64,000 nucleotides of DNA from Bog-473 sp963782415 (lineage in GTDB: Bacteria > Actinomycetota > Acidimicrobiia > Acidimicrobiales > RAAP-2), in the NCBI GenBank assembly GCA_963782415.1, contig CAWAJT010000009.1, forward strand, positions 124,001 through 188,000. The letters are read 5' to 3'. Positions 1-7,956 of this stretch are shown in pieces. A model generated the notes under the pieces. The model did no database searches, was not told the origin of the DNA, and saw only the letters and a program-made list of their open reading frames with translations. Every line of letters begins with the position of its first letter. Within the stretch, counting starts at the first letter, position 1. Position numbers and translations under genes: made by a program.

Positions 1-732
1 GCGATTGAGGGCGAACAGTGACGCAATGCTGCCCTCGGCCGCCAGGTAGCCGAGCAGGCCCGCGGATCCAACCCCCATGCGGACCAGCGAAACCGTGGCC
101 GGAGAGATGCCAGAGAGCAGCCTCTTGGCCACCACCACCTCGACCGCCCACAGCAATGTGGCCGCCAGGACGAGGGATGTACCACTCCCCCAAGCCAGGT
201 GACCGATCCCATTCGACAGCGCGACTTCGCCCCCGATGAGAAGGGCGATGGCGGCGATGTTCCACCTCGCCGCTCGCTCGTGAAGACAAGGGCCGGCCAG
301 CAGCACCACCCAGATCACCAAGGTGTCGTGCAGGAAGGCAGCGGGAGTCGCCGTGGTGCGGGCGAGCCCGTTGAAAAAGAGCACGAAGGCCAGGCCACCG
401 CCGATGATACCCACGTAGGCCAGCCCCACCCACGTGAGGGCACCGCGGGTGCCCGGGACAATTCGCCCCGGCGCTGCAACCCAGCGGGCGGCCATGTCAC
501 TCCTCGCCATTGAGCGACGCCTCCAGGCCGAGGCCGCCAGCGTGCCGGCGACAAGACCGAGGAAGGCAACCAGGTTCTTTCCTGTGGTGTAGACCGAAGG
601 CGACGGCACGTGATGCACGCCGTAACTGTTGGCGAACACCGAGATCCCGCTGATGACGGCGGTAATACCGGCTACCAGCAGCCCGCTCATCCCGACGCGT
701 CCCGCGGTCCGACGCGTCGTCGTTTCGCTCAC
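1..732 (-). CDS. EamA/DMT-family transporter (C-terminus cut by window edge)
   Basis: Inner-membrane permease of the drug/metabolite transporter superfamily; the substrate cannot be read from sequence. The 244 visible codons encode at least six hydrophobic segments, including LVAGITAVISGISVFA near residues 18-33, GLAYVGIIGGGLAFVLFF in the middle and SLVLAATLLWAVEVVVA before the edge. A Pro/Thr-rich turn and an ARTTATPAAF stretch resemble the end of the first EamA repeat. The GTG start at 732 overlaps the hypC stop (GTGA), so it is the last visible gene of the hydrogenase operon. An in-frame ATG at 690 is an alternative start. A transporter here could serve nickel or an unrelated solute; that is only inference. 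Confidence 0.72.
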   Translation of the reverse strand, partial: MSETTTRRTAGRVGMSGLLVAGITAVISGISVFANSYGVHHVPSPSVYTTGKNLVAFLGLVAGTLAASAWRRRSMARSDMAARWVAAPGRIVPGTRGALTWVGLAYVGIIGGGLAFVLFFNGLARTTATPAAFLHDTLVIWVVLLAGPCLHERAARWNIAAIALLIGGEVALSNGIGHLAWGSGTSLVLAATLLWAVEVVVAKRLLSGISPATVSLVRMGVGSAGLLGYLAAEGSIASLFALNR

Positions 733-989
733 GTTGCCGACCCTTCCACCTGCTCCAGACGGGCGTTGCCCCGGGCTATCTCGGCGAGGGCCGTCTCACC
801 CTCTCGTGTGTCCGCCCGGTCGATGGCGTAGCCGCTGTGCACGACGAGCCAATCGCCCGGCTCCGGCTCGGGGTCCGGGGGTTCGAGTGCCAACAACGAC
901 ACCTCATGCTGCCGGCCGTCCATGTCCTCGACCAGGACCTTGCCCGGACCGCACACCGACCGGACCTGATGCAACGTGCTCAGACACAT
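729..989 (-). CDS. hypC: HypC/HybG-type hydrogenase maturation chaperone
   Basis: Small cytoplasmic chaperone (86 aa) of the HypC family, which with HypD carries the Fe(CN)2CO moiety to the hydrogenase large subunit. The N-terminal Met-Cys pair (MCLS) supplies the family's essential cysteine at position 2. The central segment ends with GDWLVVHSGYAIDRAD, matching the conserved VH-G-A region of HypC proteins. The usual MCLAIPG start is altered to MCLSTLHQVRSV. Its ATG lies inside the stop of the upstream protease gene (TGATG), and its own stop overlaps the next start, so the three genes are translationally coupled. HypA, B, D, E and F are not in this window and may lie beyond the left edge. Confidence 0.85.
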   Translation of the reverse strand: MCLSTLHQVRSVCGPGKVLVEDMDGRQHEVSLLALEPPDPEPEPGDWLVVHSGYAIDRADTREGETALAEIARGNARLEQVEGSAT

Positions 990-1507
990 CAGCTGACCTC
1001 CCTGATCATCTCCGCCACGTGGCGCGCCGCATGTGCCACACCTTCCTCAACCCCTTGGCTCAGGCCCAGGCCCTGCCCGAAGTCGGATCCTTCGATGCCG
1101 ACCACCACCACCCTCGAAGGGGCGCGCTCAATGGCCCGAGCCAGGCGGTAGACGCCGGCAAGCCCGATGCCGTGCGTGCTGTTCATTCCTGACGCCCGTC
1201 CCTCGCGGACCGGCCTTGGCGCGGTCGGATCGAGCTCCACCACCTGGACCGTTCCGGGCGGAGAACCCGAAGACACGGCATCGACGACCACGGCCAAGGC
1301 GGCCCCGTCCCACAGGCCGAGAAGGTCGAGTGGATCGTCCAACGGCCCGACCACAGTCACTCCAGCGCACTGCCGCATCACCACGGAGACCGCGGCAGGG
1401 CCGGCGCCGTCGTCTCGGCGGTACTCGCTGCCCAGGCCGGCCAGCACGACCCTACGGGCATCGCCGGTCACGCGGCCCGTCTCCGCGGTGCTCGCACCGT
1501 CCTTCAT
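989..1507 (-). CDS. [NiFe]-hydrogenase maturation endopeptidase (HyaD/HycI family)
   Basis: Protease that removes the C-terminal extension of the large subunit after nickel insertion. The 172-residue protein has the family's N-terminal VLAGLGSEYRRDDGAG motif (GxGNxxxxDDG type, with Asn replaced by Ser-Glu). The second nickel-ligand Asp is in AVVVDAVSSG, and a later THGIGL segment supplies the conserved His region. The ATG at 1507 is chosen because it overlaps the hyhL stop (ATGA); a longer reading frame upstream would run deep into hyhL. It sits directly behind its likely substrate gene and before hypC, the usual arrangement in such operons. Confidence 0.85.
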   Translation of the reverse strand: MKDGASTAETGRVTGDARRVVLAGLGSEYRRDDGAGPAAVSVVMRQCAGVTVVGPLDDPLDLLGLWDGAALAVVVDAVSSGSPPGTVQVVELDPTAPRPVREGRASGMNSTHGIGLAGVYRLARAIERAPSRVVVVGIEGSDFGQGLGLSQGVEEGVAHAARHVAEMIREVS

Positions 1508-2808
1508 TCCCGGACCACCTTGACGTCGAGGAAATGGGCGGCGCACGAGATGCACGGGTCATGGTTGCGCACGGCCTGCTCGCAGCGCCAAGTCAGATCG
1601 GCGTCAGAGAGGTCGAGGCCACCCTGCACGACACGTCTCAGGTCGGCCTCGATACTGATCTGGTTCTGCGAGGTCGGCGGCACGATGCGAGCGGTGGCGA
1701 TGTCGCCGTTGGCATCAAGTGCATAGCTGTGCAGGAGGAGACCCCGCGGAGCCTCAGTAACTCCGGCGCCCACACCGGCCTGGACAGGTGGAGCGACTGC
1801 CGGCGGGCTCGGGGGCTCGTACGACTCCACCAATCGCAGCGCCTCATCGCACGCGAACACGAGCTCGACCGCGCGCACGACGATGCTCTGGAACGGGTTG
1901 GTGACGATCGGCGCCAGCCCAGCCCCGACCGCGGCCTGATGTGCCACCTCTGGCAGGACCGAGGCATTCAGCGCGTAGCGGGCCAGCGGGCCCGTCAAGT
2001 AGTCGAGCTCACCCCCAAGACGCGCGTGCAGCGCGGTGGAACGCGCCACGTGTTCTTCGACCACCAGGCGATCGAAGGCCGACGCTGTCAGGTCCAGCCC
2101 GTCGCTCGAGGCAACCCGGCCCGACTCAATGGGATAGCGCCCTGGGGTGCGCAGAGAGACGAAGCGGTAGTCCCCATCCACGTCGGGAAAGTCGAATCCC
2201 GATACCCATGACACCGTGTCGAGGGCCTGGTCGCGGGCACGGCGCAGCGGTTCGGCCATGGCCGTCACGTCGGCGCGGGCCGGTGCGGAGTAGAAGCCCC
2301 CCACCCGCACATTCACGGGATGGATGGCCCGACCGCCCACAGTCGACATGAGCAGGTTGCCGGTCTTCTTGATAGAGAGGCCGCGTTCGACGGCAGCGCG
2401 ATCGCGCTCGGCCAGCTCCACGGCATCGGCACAGCCCAAAAAGTCTGGAGCATGGAGCAGGTAGACGTGCAGGGCATGGCTCTGTATCCACTCTCCGCAA
2501 TAGAGAAGGCGGCGCAAGTCAGCCACCTCTCGACTCACCTCCACGCCCACGACATTCTCCACCGCCGCGCAGGCGCTCATCTGGTACGCCACGGGGCAGA
2601 TGCCGCAGATACGGGCAGTGATGTCGGGAGCCTCGGTGGCGCGGCGTCCCTGGAGGAGCGCCTCGAAGAATCGGGGCGGCTCGAAAATGTTGAGCGCCAC
2701 TTCCTCGACCACGCCGTCGCGCACCTCCACGTGGAGCGAACCCTCGCCCTCCACGCGCGAGAGCCCCTCGATCGAGACCGTGCGCTGCGCGCCCGACCCG
2801 TGGGTCAT
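1504..2808 (-). CDS. hyhL: Group 3b-type [NiFe]-hydrogenase large (alpha) subunit
   Basis: Catalytic subunit carrying the Ni-Fe centre, 434 aa. The L1 motif RICGICP lies near residue 67 and the L2 motif DPCISCAAH near the C-terminus; these supply the four cysteine ligands. A short tail (FLDVKVVRE) follows the last His, the region processed by maturation proteases. The length and the combination with HyhS, HyhG and HyhB point to the cytoplasmic bidirectional NADP-linked sulfhydrogenase class rather than membrane uptake enzymes: no Tat signal or cytochrome b anchor is present. The ATG at 2808 overlaps the hyhS stop. Likely role (family knowledge): H2 evolution or oxidation coupled to NAD(P)(H) under energy-limited or hypoxic conditions. 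Confidence 0.93.
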   Translation of the reverse strand: MTHGSGAQRTVSIEGLSRVEGEGSLHVEVRDGVVEEVALNIFEPPRFFEALLQGRRATEAPDITARICGICPVAYQMSACAAVENVVGVEVSREVADLRRLLYCGEWIQSHALHVYLLHAPDFLGCADAVELAERDRAAVERGLSIKKTGNLLMSTVGGRAIHPVNVRVGGFYSAPARADVTAMAEPLRRARDQALDTVSWVSGFDFPDVDGDYRFVSLRTPGRYPIESGRVASSDGLDLTASAFDRLVVEEHVARSTALHARLGGELDYLTGPLARYALNASVLPEVAHQAAVGAGLAPIVTNPFQSIVVRAVELVFACDEALRLVESYEPPSPPAVAPPVQAGVGAGVTEAPRGLLLHSYALDANGDIATARIVPPTSQNQISIEADLRRVVQGGLDLSDADLTWRCEQAVRNHDPCISCAAHFLDVKVVRE

Positions 2809-3656
2809 CGCCCTTCCACGCTCTCTTCGACCGTAGCGGTCGCCGTGCCTTCGGACAAGGCCCTTGCCTGCTGACCGAACACCGGGTTCCCTGCGTAGAA
2901 GGTGGCGAAAAGTCGTGAAGCGTCGACTGGGGCCATGCCGCTGTCGAGCAGCCGCTGTGCCAAGGCATCGGTGTTCGCATCCTCCGAGGGTCCGAAGCAG
3001 CCGAAGCAGCCCCGGCCGATGGACGGGCACAAAGCTCCGCACCCAGCGCGCGTGACCGGACCCAGGCACGCCGTCCCGTGGGCGACCAGCAGGCACACGG
3101 TGCCGCTCCCCTTGCATTGCTGGCAGACCGTGTGAGTAGGGATGACCGGTTTGCGGCCGGCGAGCTCTGCAGTGATCACCTCGAGAAGCTGGTGGCGGTC
3201 AATCGGGCATCCCTGAACCTCGAAATCGACAGCCACGTGGGCAGCGATGGGCGTCGACGTGGAGAGCGAGGAGATGTATTCGGGGTGAGCGTAGACGGCA
3301 CCCGGATAGGCGCCCTCGGCGGCGAAGTTGCGCAACGCCTGGATACCGCCGGCCGACGCGCAGGCGCCGATGGTGATGAGCCGACGCGAGTTGGCCCTGA
3401 CCTCCCGGATACGCTCTGCGTCCTCGGCTGTGGTGATCGAACCTTCCACCAATGACACGTCGTAGGGTCCGTCGACCGTCGCCCGCGACATCTCGGTGAA
3501 GTGGGCGATACGCACTGCACCGGCCAGGGTCAAGAGTTCGTCCTCGCAGTCGAGCAGGCTGAGCTGGCATCCGTCGCACGAGGCGAACTTCCATACGGCC
3601 AGCGTGGGACGGGAGTCATGGGCACCTTGGGGGTCGAGGAACCCTGCCCGCGTCAC
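2805..3656 (-). CDS. hyhS: Group 3b-type [NiFe]-hydrogenase small (delta) subunit
   Basis: Electron-transfer subunit of 283 aa carrying [4Fe-4S] clusters between HyhL and HyhG. Near residue 22 the motif WKFASCDGCQLSLLD gives the CxxC of the proximal cluster. GACASAGG (about residue 93) and FEVQGCPIDRHQ complete that site. A cysteine-rich C-terminal half (VCQQCKGSGTVC, then CGALCPSIGRGCFGCFGP) holds the remaining clusters, as in F420-non-reducing/sulfhydrogenase small subunits. No twin-arginine signal is present, so the enzyme is cytoplasmic. The GTG at 3656 forms a GTGA overlap with hyhG; the open frame reaches further upstream, but that part does not resemble the family. Confidence 0.92.
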   Translation of the reverse strand: MTRAGFLDPQGAHDSRPTLAVWKFASCDGCQLSLLDCEDELLTLAGAVRIAHFTEMSRATVDGPYDVSLVEGSITTAEDAERIREVRANSRRLITIGACASAGGIQALRNFAAEGAYPGAVYAHPEYISSLSTSTPIAAHVAVDFEVQGCPIDRHQLLEVITAELAGRKPVIPTHTVCQQCKGSGTVCLLVAHGTACLGPVTRAGCGALCPSIGRGCFGCFGPSEDANTDALAQRLLDSGMAPVDASRLFATFYAGNPVFGQQARALSEGTATATVEESVEGR

Positions 3657-4528
3657 CGGTTGCGCTCCATGAACAGCTGGTCGGCCACTCCTCCGTACCG
3701 CACCACCGGCCCGTCGCGGCACAACAGCAGCGGGCCCAGCTGGCAGTGGCCGCACAACCCCACCCCACACTGCATATTGCGCTCCAGCGAAACCCTGACC
3801 CGGGACGGGTCTATTCCCTGATCGACGAGTTGACGCGCCACGAAACGCATCATGATCTCGGGACCGCAGAGCAGCGCTACGGCTCCGGCTGGCTCGAATG
3901 GCGCCTGGGGAAGCAGCACGGTCACCACACCCACCGACCCATCCCACCCGGGTGCGCCGATATCGACCGTGACACCGACGTGGATCCCGGCCGTTCGCCA
4001 CGCCTCGAGGTCATTAGGGAAAAGGATCTGAGTAGGGGAGCGCATCCCGACCAGCACAAAAACCCGACCCGTGCGCCGCCTACGACGTTCGGCCAAATCC
4101 TGTATGGCTCCACGCAGCGGAGCCAGGCCGATCCCGCCCGCCACAACCACGACATCGGCCGCATCGTCAATGGTTTCGAGTCCCCAGTCGCGCCCGTAGG
4201 GGCCGCGCACGCCGATCACCGATCCCACTGGAGCGGCGCACAGAGCACGCGTCACCGCGCCCACATCTCGCACGGTGTGCTGAATAGGGCCCTCTTTTGC
4301 GGGTGCGCTCGAAATCGAAATTGCGACCTCCCCCACACCGAAGGAGGTCAGCATGTTGAACTGTCCGTGGGTGAAGTGGAAAGGCTCGCCAGCCTCTGCC
4401 AACACCGGGACGACAGACATGGTGACGACGTCATCGAGTTCCACCCGCCGCTTCACGACCCGGTAGGGAATCGGGGTGAGCGGGCTGCGCGGGGCCGGCG
4501 AACCGAGGGCCAGATCAGTGGCTGGCAT
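3653..4528 (-). CDS. hyhG: Hydrogenase gamma subunit, FAD/NAD(P)-binding reductase
   Basis: Diaphorase subunit of 291 aa that passes electrons between the hydrogenase Fe-S chain and NAD(P)H. It has a ferredoxin-NADP reductase fold: GQFNMLTSFGVGEVAIS (FAD site, about residues 59-75), then the NAD(P) nucleotide site VAGGIGLAPLR, then LLCGPEIMM. The C-terminal CGVGLCGHCQLGPLLLC places four Cys for a [2Fe-2S] cluster, as in dihydroorotate dehydrogenase PyrK-like proteins. The ATG at 4528 overlaps the preceding gene by 14 bases. With hyhB it forms the soluble electron-input module of a group 3b enzyme. Confidence 0.9.
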   Translation of the reverse strand: MPATDLALGSPAPRSPLTPIPYRVVKRRVELDDVVTMSVVPVLAEAGEPFHFTHGQFNMLTSFGVGEVAISISSAPAKEGPIQHTVRDVGAVTRALCAAPVGSVIGVRGPYGRDWGLETIDDAADVVVVAGGIGLAPLRGAIQDLAERRRRRTGRVFVLVGMRSPTQILFPNDLEAWRTAGIHVGVTVDIGAPGWDGSVGVVTVLLPQAPFEPAGAVALLCGPEIMMRFVARQLVDQGIDPSRVRVSLERNMQCGVGLCGHCQLGPLLLCRDGPVVRYGGVADQLFMERNR

Positions 4529-4991
4529 TGGCGTAGAGGTCAAGGAGGCGGATCCGAGTGGCCTGCAACCTCGCCAGTAACACAGCGGAGAGGCGCTGGT
4601 GGAGCTCAGCAGCCGCCTCTGGGTGGACCGCCAGGTCCGCCCCGAGGTGTTGCGCGTCAATGGCGAGCGCTTCGACGGGCTCCAGCGCCCGCGCATCGAA
4701 TTGCCAGCGGAAGGGGGCGGCCATCCAGCTGAGCCCGACGACGTGACCAGGTTCGACGATGTCGACAACGATAGGCCCCAAAGACGGCGCGTGGATCTCA
4801 ATGGCAACCCTTCCTCGGGTGACGAGGAAGATGGTGCCGGCATACTCGCCCTCCCGAAGGAGCAAGACACCCGGGTCGAAACTCACGATCCTCGCCGCCT
4901 CCGACAAGAGCGCAAGCGTCCCGCGAGAAACGCCGGCCAGAAATCCGTGCTCGCGCAGAAGCTCGTCCGTCGTCCTACCCTCGCCGATCAC
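4515..4991 (-). CDS. Cyclic-nucleotide-binding-domain protein inside the hydrogenase operon
   Basis: A 158-aa stand-alone cNMP-binding (Crp/Fnr sensor) domain. The N-terminus (LLREHGFLAGVSRGTLALLS) is the typical opening helix. FDPGVLLLREGEYAGTIFLVTRGRVAI is the conserved beta-roll with the G-E-x-A-x-x-x-x-x-V-x-x-G signature, and EPGHVVGLSWM replaces the usual GE-FGE phosphate-binding cassette. No helix-turn-helix follows; the chain ends in a coiled helix (LHQRLSAVLLARLQATRIRLLDLY). It therefore cannot be a classical DNA-binding regulator and may act on the complex itself (inference). The GTG at 4991 overlaps the hyhB stop (GTGA), and its end overlaps hyhG. Confidence 0.8.
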   Translation of the reverse strand: MIGEGRTTDELLREHGFLAGVSRGTLALLSEAARIVSFDPGVLLLREGEYAGTIFLVTRGRVAIEIHAPSLGPIVVDIVEPGHVVGLSWMAAPFRWQFDARALEPVEALAIDAQHLGADLAVHPEAAAELHQRLSAVLLARLQATRIRLLDLYANASH

Positions 4992-6151
4992 GATTCGTTC
5001 ATCATCTGGTTGATCGTGTCGATGACGGATGCGCCATCGGTTGCCCGAATGGCAGCAGCCTCTTCGGTGATGTCGATGGCGACCGGGCACCACGCGATGC
5101 ACCGGCCACACCCCACGCAACCCGACTCGTCGAACTGACCCCACCACGTCGAGAGCTTGTGGGTCATCCACTGCCGGTAGCGCGAAGAGGTCGTGGGTCG
5201 CACCGAGCCACCGTGCAGGTTGGAGTGCTCGAGGTCGAAGCAGGAAGCCCAGCGACGCTCACGCTCGACCGTACCGCTCACGTCTGTGACGTCCTTGACG
5301 TCACTGCAGAAGCAAGTGGGGCAGACCAGGGTGCAATTGCCGCATGACAGGCAGCGTTCGGCCACCTCGCCCCAGCGCGGGTGTTCGAGATTCCGGGCCA
5401 GGAGCCCGGGCAGGTCCTCGGTGTCGAGGGCCCGGCCCATCCGCTCGACAGCCCCCTCGATGACCGCCAGCCGGCCCGAGCGCACCGTGTCGTCGGCGGC
5501 CCGGTGGGGAACCTGGGCCAAGGTCTCGGCCCCGGCGACCGACCCGACCCGGACAAAGTACGTACGTTCACCCTCGACCGGTCCTGCCAGCTCGGTGAGG
5601 GCCAGATCGTACCCGGCATCAGCCCCGGGGCCGGTGCCCATGGAAGTGCAGAAGCAGGTGCCCGAGGGAGTGCCGCACTCGATCGCCACAATGAACGCTC
5701 CGTCACGGCGCGCCGCGTACCGGTCATCGCTTACCGCGCCGTCGCGGAGCACTCGATCGAGGGTCCCGAGCGCCGCCACCTCGCAGGGCCGGGCCCCGAT
5801 GACGGCCGCTGGGACCGGCTCGTCCGGTGGATTGGACAAGGTCACCTCACCCTCGGCGAACGCCGCCCGCCACACGACCTCGGCAGGGACGAAGAACTCG
5901 GACTTCCACGAAGCTGGGCCGACGGCCCACCCGAACAGCTCAGAGCTTTCGTCGCGGGTGAGCCGGTACTTTCCTGGCTCGGCGTGGTCGTGCCAGCCCT
6001 CGGGCAGGTCGGCGGTGGTACTGATCTCCCCGTGCACAATCGCCCCGTCACGCACAACCGGCCCCATGGTCCGCAGGCCGCGCCCACGTAGGACCTCGAT
6101 CAGAATGTCGAAGCCGTAGCGATCGATCACCGCGTCATCCCCGACGTCCAC
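4988..6151 (-). CDS. hyhB: Hydrogenase beta subunit, dicluster [4Fe-4S] ferredoxin-like protein
   Basis: Iron-sulfur subunit of about 387 aa, related to anaerobic sulfite reductase subunit A and the sulfhydrogenase beta subunit. The long N-terminal domain has ARPCEVAALGTLDRVL and a CGTPSGTCFCTSMGTGP segment. Two C-terminal [4Fe-4S] motifs follow: CLSCGNCTLVCPTC and CVGCGRCIAWCPV. Cysteines in the N-terminal part may bind a further cluster. It is the first gene of the operon. GTG 6151 is favoured over GTG 6154 because a TAGCCT -10 box ends six bases upstream, fitting a leaderless start like many others here. It transfers electrons to or from HyhG. Confidence 0.88.
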   Translation of the reverse strand: MDVGDDAVIDRYGFDILIEVLRGRGLRTMGPVVRDGAIVHGEISTTADLPEGWHDHAEPGKYRLTRDESSELFGWAVGPASWKSEFFVPAEVVWRAAFAEGEVTLSNPPDEPVPAAVIGARPCEVAALGTLDRVLRDGAVSDDRYAARRDGAFIVAIECGTPSGTCFCTSMGTGPGADAGYDLALTELAGPVEGERTYFVRVGSVAGAETLAQVPHRAADDTVRSGRLAVIEGAVERMGRALDTEDLPGLLARNLEHPRWGEVAERCLSCGNCTLVCPTCFCSDVKDVTDVSGTVERERRWASCFDLEHSNLHGGSVRPTTSSRYRQWMTHKLSTWWGQFDESGCVGCGRCIAWCPVAIDITEEAAAIRATDGASVIDTINQMMNES

Positions 6152-6157
6152 CACACG

Positions 6158-6163
6158 AGGCTA
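6158..6163 (-). promoter_or_regulatory. Predicted -10 box of the hydrogenase operon (leaderless start)
   Basis: On the minus strand this reads TAGCCT, followed by six bases and GTG at 6151. No convincing -35 hexamer is present 17 bases upstream. It supports the hyhB start and implies a transcript with almost no leader. Confidence 0.5.
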
Positions 6164-6324
6164 CGACCTGGCGCAGCGGCACGCATAGGGCCAAATTGTG
6201 ACGGCGCTGGCCGGAATCACTAGGGCTCCCTGCTTCAGCCACCGACCGAGTACCGGTGCCCGGATCGTTCTCCAGGAGTGACCATGGTGACATCGGCGCA
6301 TTGTGCGCGAAACGCCGGCCAACG

Positions 6325-6330
6325 TACCAT
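6325..6330 (+). promoter_or_regulatory. Predicted -10 box of the TreT-like gene
   Basis: TACCAT ends five bases before GTG 6336. The open frame extends upstream to 6303, but the family-like sequence begins just after this GTG. Confidence 0.4.
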
Positions 6331-6335
6331 GTTGC

Positions 6336-7724
6336 GTGGCGGAGCCCCGAGAGATCGTCGTGCCCCCACGCTCCCTCGACCGTTTGGGACGACTGTTGGG
6401 CTCAGAGCGTTCTGCTCGACTCCAAGAAACCGCCGAAGGTGCCCGTCGCGCCCTCACTGGCCGGCGGCTGTGGCATGTGAGCTCAACAGCCACCGGCGGG
6501 GGTGTGGCGGAGATGTTGCATCTCTTGGTGGGCTATGCCAACGAGGCCCGCGTCGATACCCGCTGGGTCGTCATCGACGCCGACGCAAAGTTCTTTGCGA
6601 TGACCAAGCGACTGCACAACCGACTTCACGGAGCGCCAGGAGATGCCGGAGCACTCAGTCAGGATGAGGACTCCCACTACAGCGCCACCCTCAAGGCCAA
6701 TGCGGCTGCGATCGGACGGCAGATCCGGTCCGGCGACATTGTGTTCCTCCACGATCCCCAGACCGCTGGTCTCGCCGGCCATCTGGTGTGCCAGGGCGCG
6801 CGCGTCGCTTGGCGGAGCCACATCGGCGCTGACGTTCCCAACGCGCATACCCAAGAAGCCTGGGCGTTCTTGTTGCCGCACCTGGCGCCATGTCACGCCT
6901 TCGTCTTCTCACGTGCGGCGTTCGTGCCGCCGGAGCTGGCGTCGGCGGATGTCTGGATCGTCCAGCCCTCGATCGACCCTCTTTCACCCAAGAACCGCCC
7001 GATGACCCGTAGCCGGGTCACATCTATTCTGGCGCGCATGGGCTTGCTCGCAGGCGAGCCGGCTGTGTCGGGGGTGTCGGGGGCCGTCGTCTTGGGGGGT
7101 GCAGGGCCGTTCCGGCCCGGGGGTCGAGCCATAGTCCAGGTCTCTCGCTGGGATCATCTCAAGGACATGCTCGGCGTCTTGAAGGGCTTCGCCGAACACG
7201 TTGCCGGGCACAGTGACGCCAGGCTCGCACTCGTGGGACCCTCCGTCGACGGTGTGGTCGACGACCCAGAGGGTTCGCAGGTCCTCGCCGAGTGCCTCAC
7301 CGCGTGGGAAGCGCTGCCCGCCCGAGCCCGCGATCACGTGCGTCTCGTGGCGCTCCCCATGGACGACATCGTGACGAACGCCCTCATGGTCAACGCCACG
7401 CAGCGCCATGCCAGCATCGTCGTGCAGAAGAGCCTCAAGGAGGGTTTCGGACTCACGGTCACGGAGGCGATGTGGAAGTCCCGACCGGTCGTCGCGTCCG
7501 CCGTCGGGGGGATCATCGACCAGGTGCCGTCGAACGCTGGTGTGCTCCTTGACGACCCGCGTGACCTCGACCAGTTCGGCCGGACCGTGAGGTCGCTATT
7601 GGAGCGGCCGGACGAAATGACCGCGCTCGGACGAGGAGGACGACAACATGTCCGGAACCACTTCCTGAGCGATCGCCATCTCATCGATTACGCCCGGCTC
7701 GTGGAGCACATGAGCCAGCAGTGA
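6336..7724 (+). CDS. treT: TreT-type trehalose synthase / GT4 glycosyltransferase
   Basis: Retaining GT-B enzyme of about 462 aa, most like trehalose glycosyltransferring synthases (TreT), which join an NDP-glucose to glucose to make trehalose; trehalose phosphorylase is the alternative in the same family. Visible motifs are WHVSSTATGGGVAEML (donor-site N-domain glycine loop), QVSRWDHLKDMLGVL, and the C-terminal QKSLKEGFGLTVTEAMWKSR with the family E-x7-E pair, followed by PVVASAVGGIIDQ. It reads away from the hydrogenase operon across a shared intergenic region. Trehalose would serve as a compatible solute. An AGGAG at 6272-6276 is followed by an out-of-frame GTGACCATG and does not mark the start. 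Confidence 0.8.
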   Translation: MAEPREIVVPPRSLDRLGRLLGSERSARLQETAEGARRALTGRRLWHVSSTATGGGVAEMLHLLVGYANEARVDTRWVVIDADAKFFAMTKRLHNRLHGAPGDAGALSQDEDSHYSATLKANAAAIGRQIRSGDIVFLHDPQTAGLAGHLVCQGARVAWRSHIGADVPNAHTQEAWAFLLPHLAPCHAFVFSRAAFVPPELASADVWIVQPSIDPLSPKNRPMTRSRVTSILARMGLLAGEPAVSGVSGAVVLGGAGPFRPGGRAIVQVSRWDHLKDMLGVLKGFAEHVAGHSDARLALVGPSVDGVVDDPEGSQVLAECLTAWEALPARARDHVRLVALPMDDIVTNALMVNATQRHASIVVQKSLKEGFGLTVTEAMWKSRPVVASAVGGIIDQVPSNAGVLLDDPRDLDQFGRTVRSLLERPDEMTALGRGGRQHVRNHFLSDRHLIDYARLVEHMSQQ

Positions 7725-7732
7725 CCCCGCAA

Positions 7733-7762
7733 TGGAGCGGAAGACGGTGGAGCGGAAGACGG
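7733..7762 (+). repeat. 15-bp tandem duplication at the 3' end of tRNA-Gly
   Basis: TGGAGCGGAAGACGG occurs twice in direct succession, at 7733-7747 and 7748-7762. The second copy is the CCA end and 3' acceptor/T-arm edge of the tRNA (minus strand). It looks like a slippage duplication or a scar of a site-specific event at the tRNA end. Confidence 0.9.
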
Positions 7763-7822
7763 GATTCGAACCCGCGACCCTCACCTTGGCAAGGTGATGC
7801 GCTACCGCTGCGCCACTTCCGC
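7748..7822 (-). tRNA. tRNA-Gly (anticodon GCC)
   Basis: Reading the minus strand, the acceptor stem is GCGGAAG paired with CTTCCGC, the discriminator is T and CCA is encoded (7748-7750). The anticodon arm is CACCTTGCCAAGGTG with GCC in the loop, and the T-arm contains GGGTTCGAATCCC. All stems are perfectly paired. It decodes GGC/GGU. Confidence 0.97.
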
Positions 7823-7956
7823 GTGGACGAACAGTTTATCGCGCCGGACACCCCCCGAGGGAAGGCAGCTGGCCCACAACACGGCGACGCATCCGCGGGG
7901 TGAGCTGCTTCATCGGAGAGTCAGCCTGATCCATGGTGTCGCTAGGGTGCCGTTTC

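Noticed and set aside
1033..2211. Long plus-strand ORF of 392 codons opposite hyhL and the protease gene
   Set aside because: Arg/Pro/His-rich shadow typical of GC-rich DNA; the minus strand carries clear hydrogenase motifs.
6188..6202. GGGCCAAATTGTGAC upstream of hyhB as a DosR or CRP site
   Set aside because: The position would suit an activator, but it matches DosR poorly outside one half-site and contains only one TGTGA-like CRP half-site.
6278..6667. Plus-strand ORF starting behind AGGAG at 6272-6276
   Set aside because: Its frame gives no family-like sequence and overlaps the TreT-like gene in another frame; the ribosome-binding site is probably fortuitous.
7733..7762. tRNA-proximal duplication as a true att site of an integrated element
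   Set aside because: No integrase, no distal copy and no foreign-looking genes in the window; kept only as a repeat with low-level interest.
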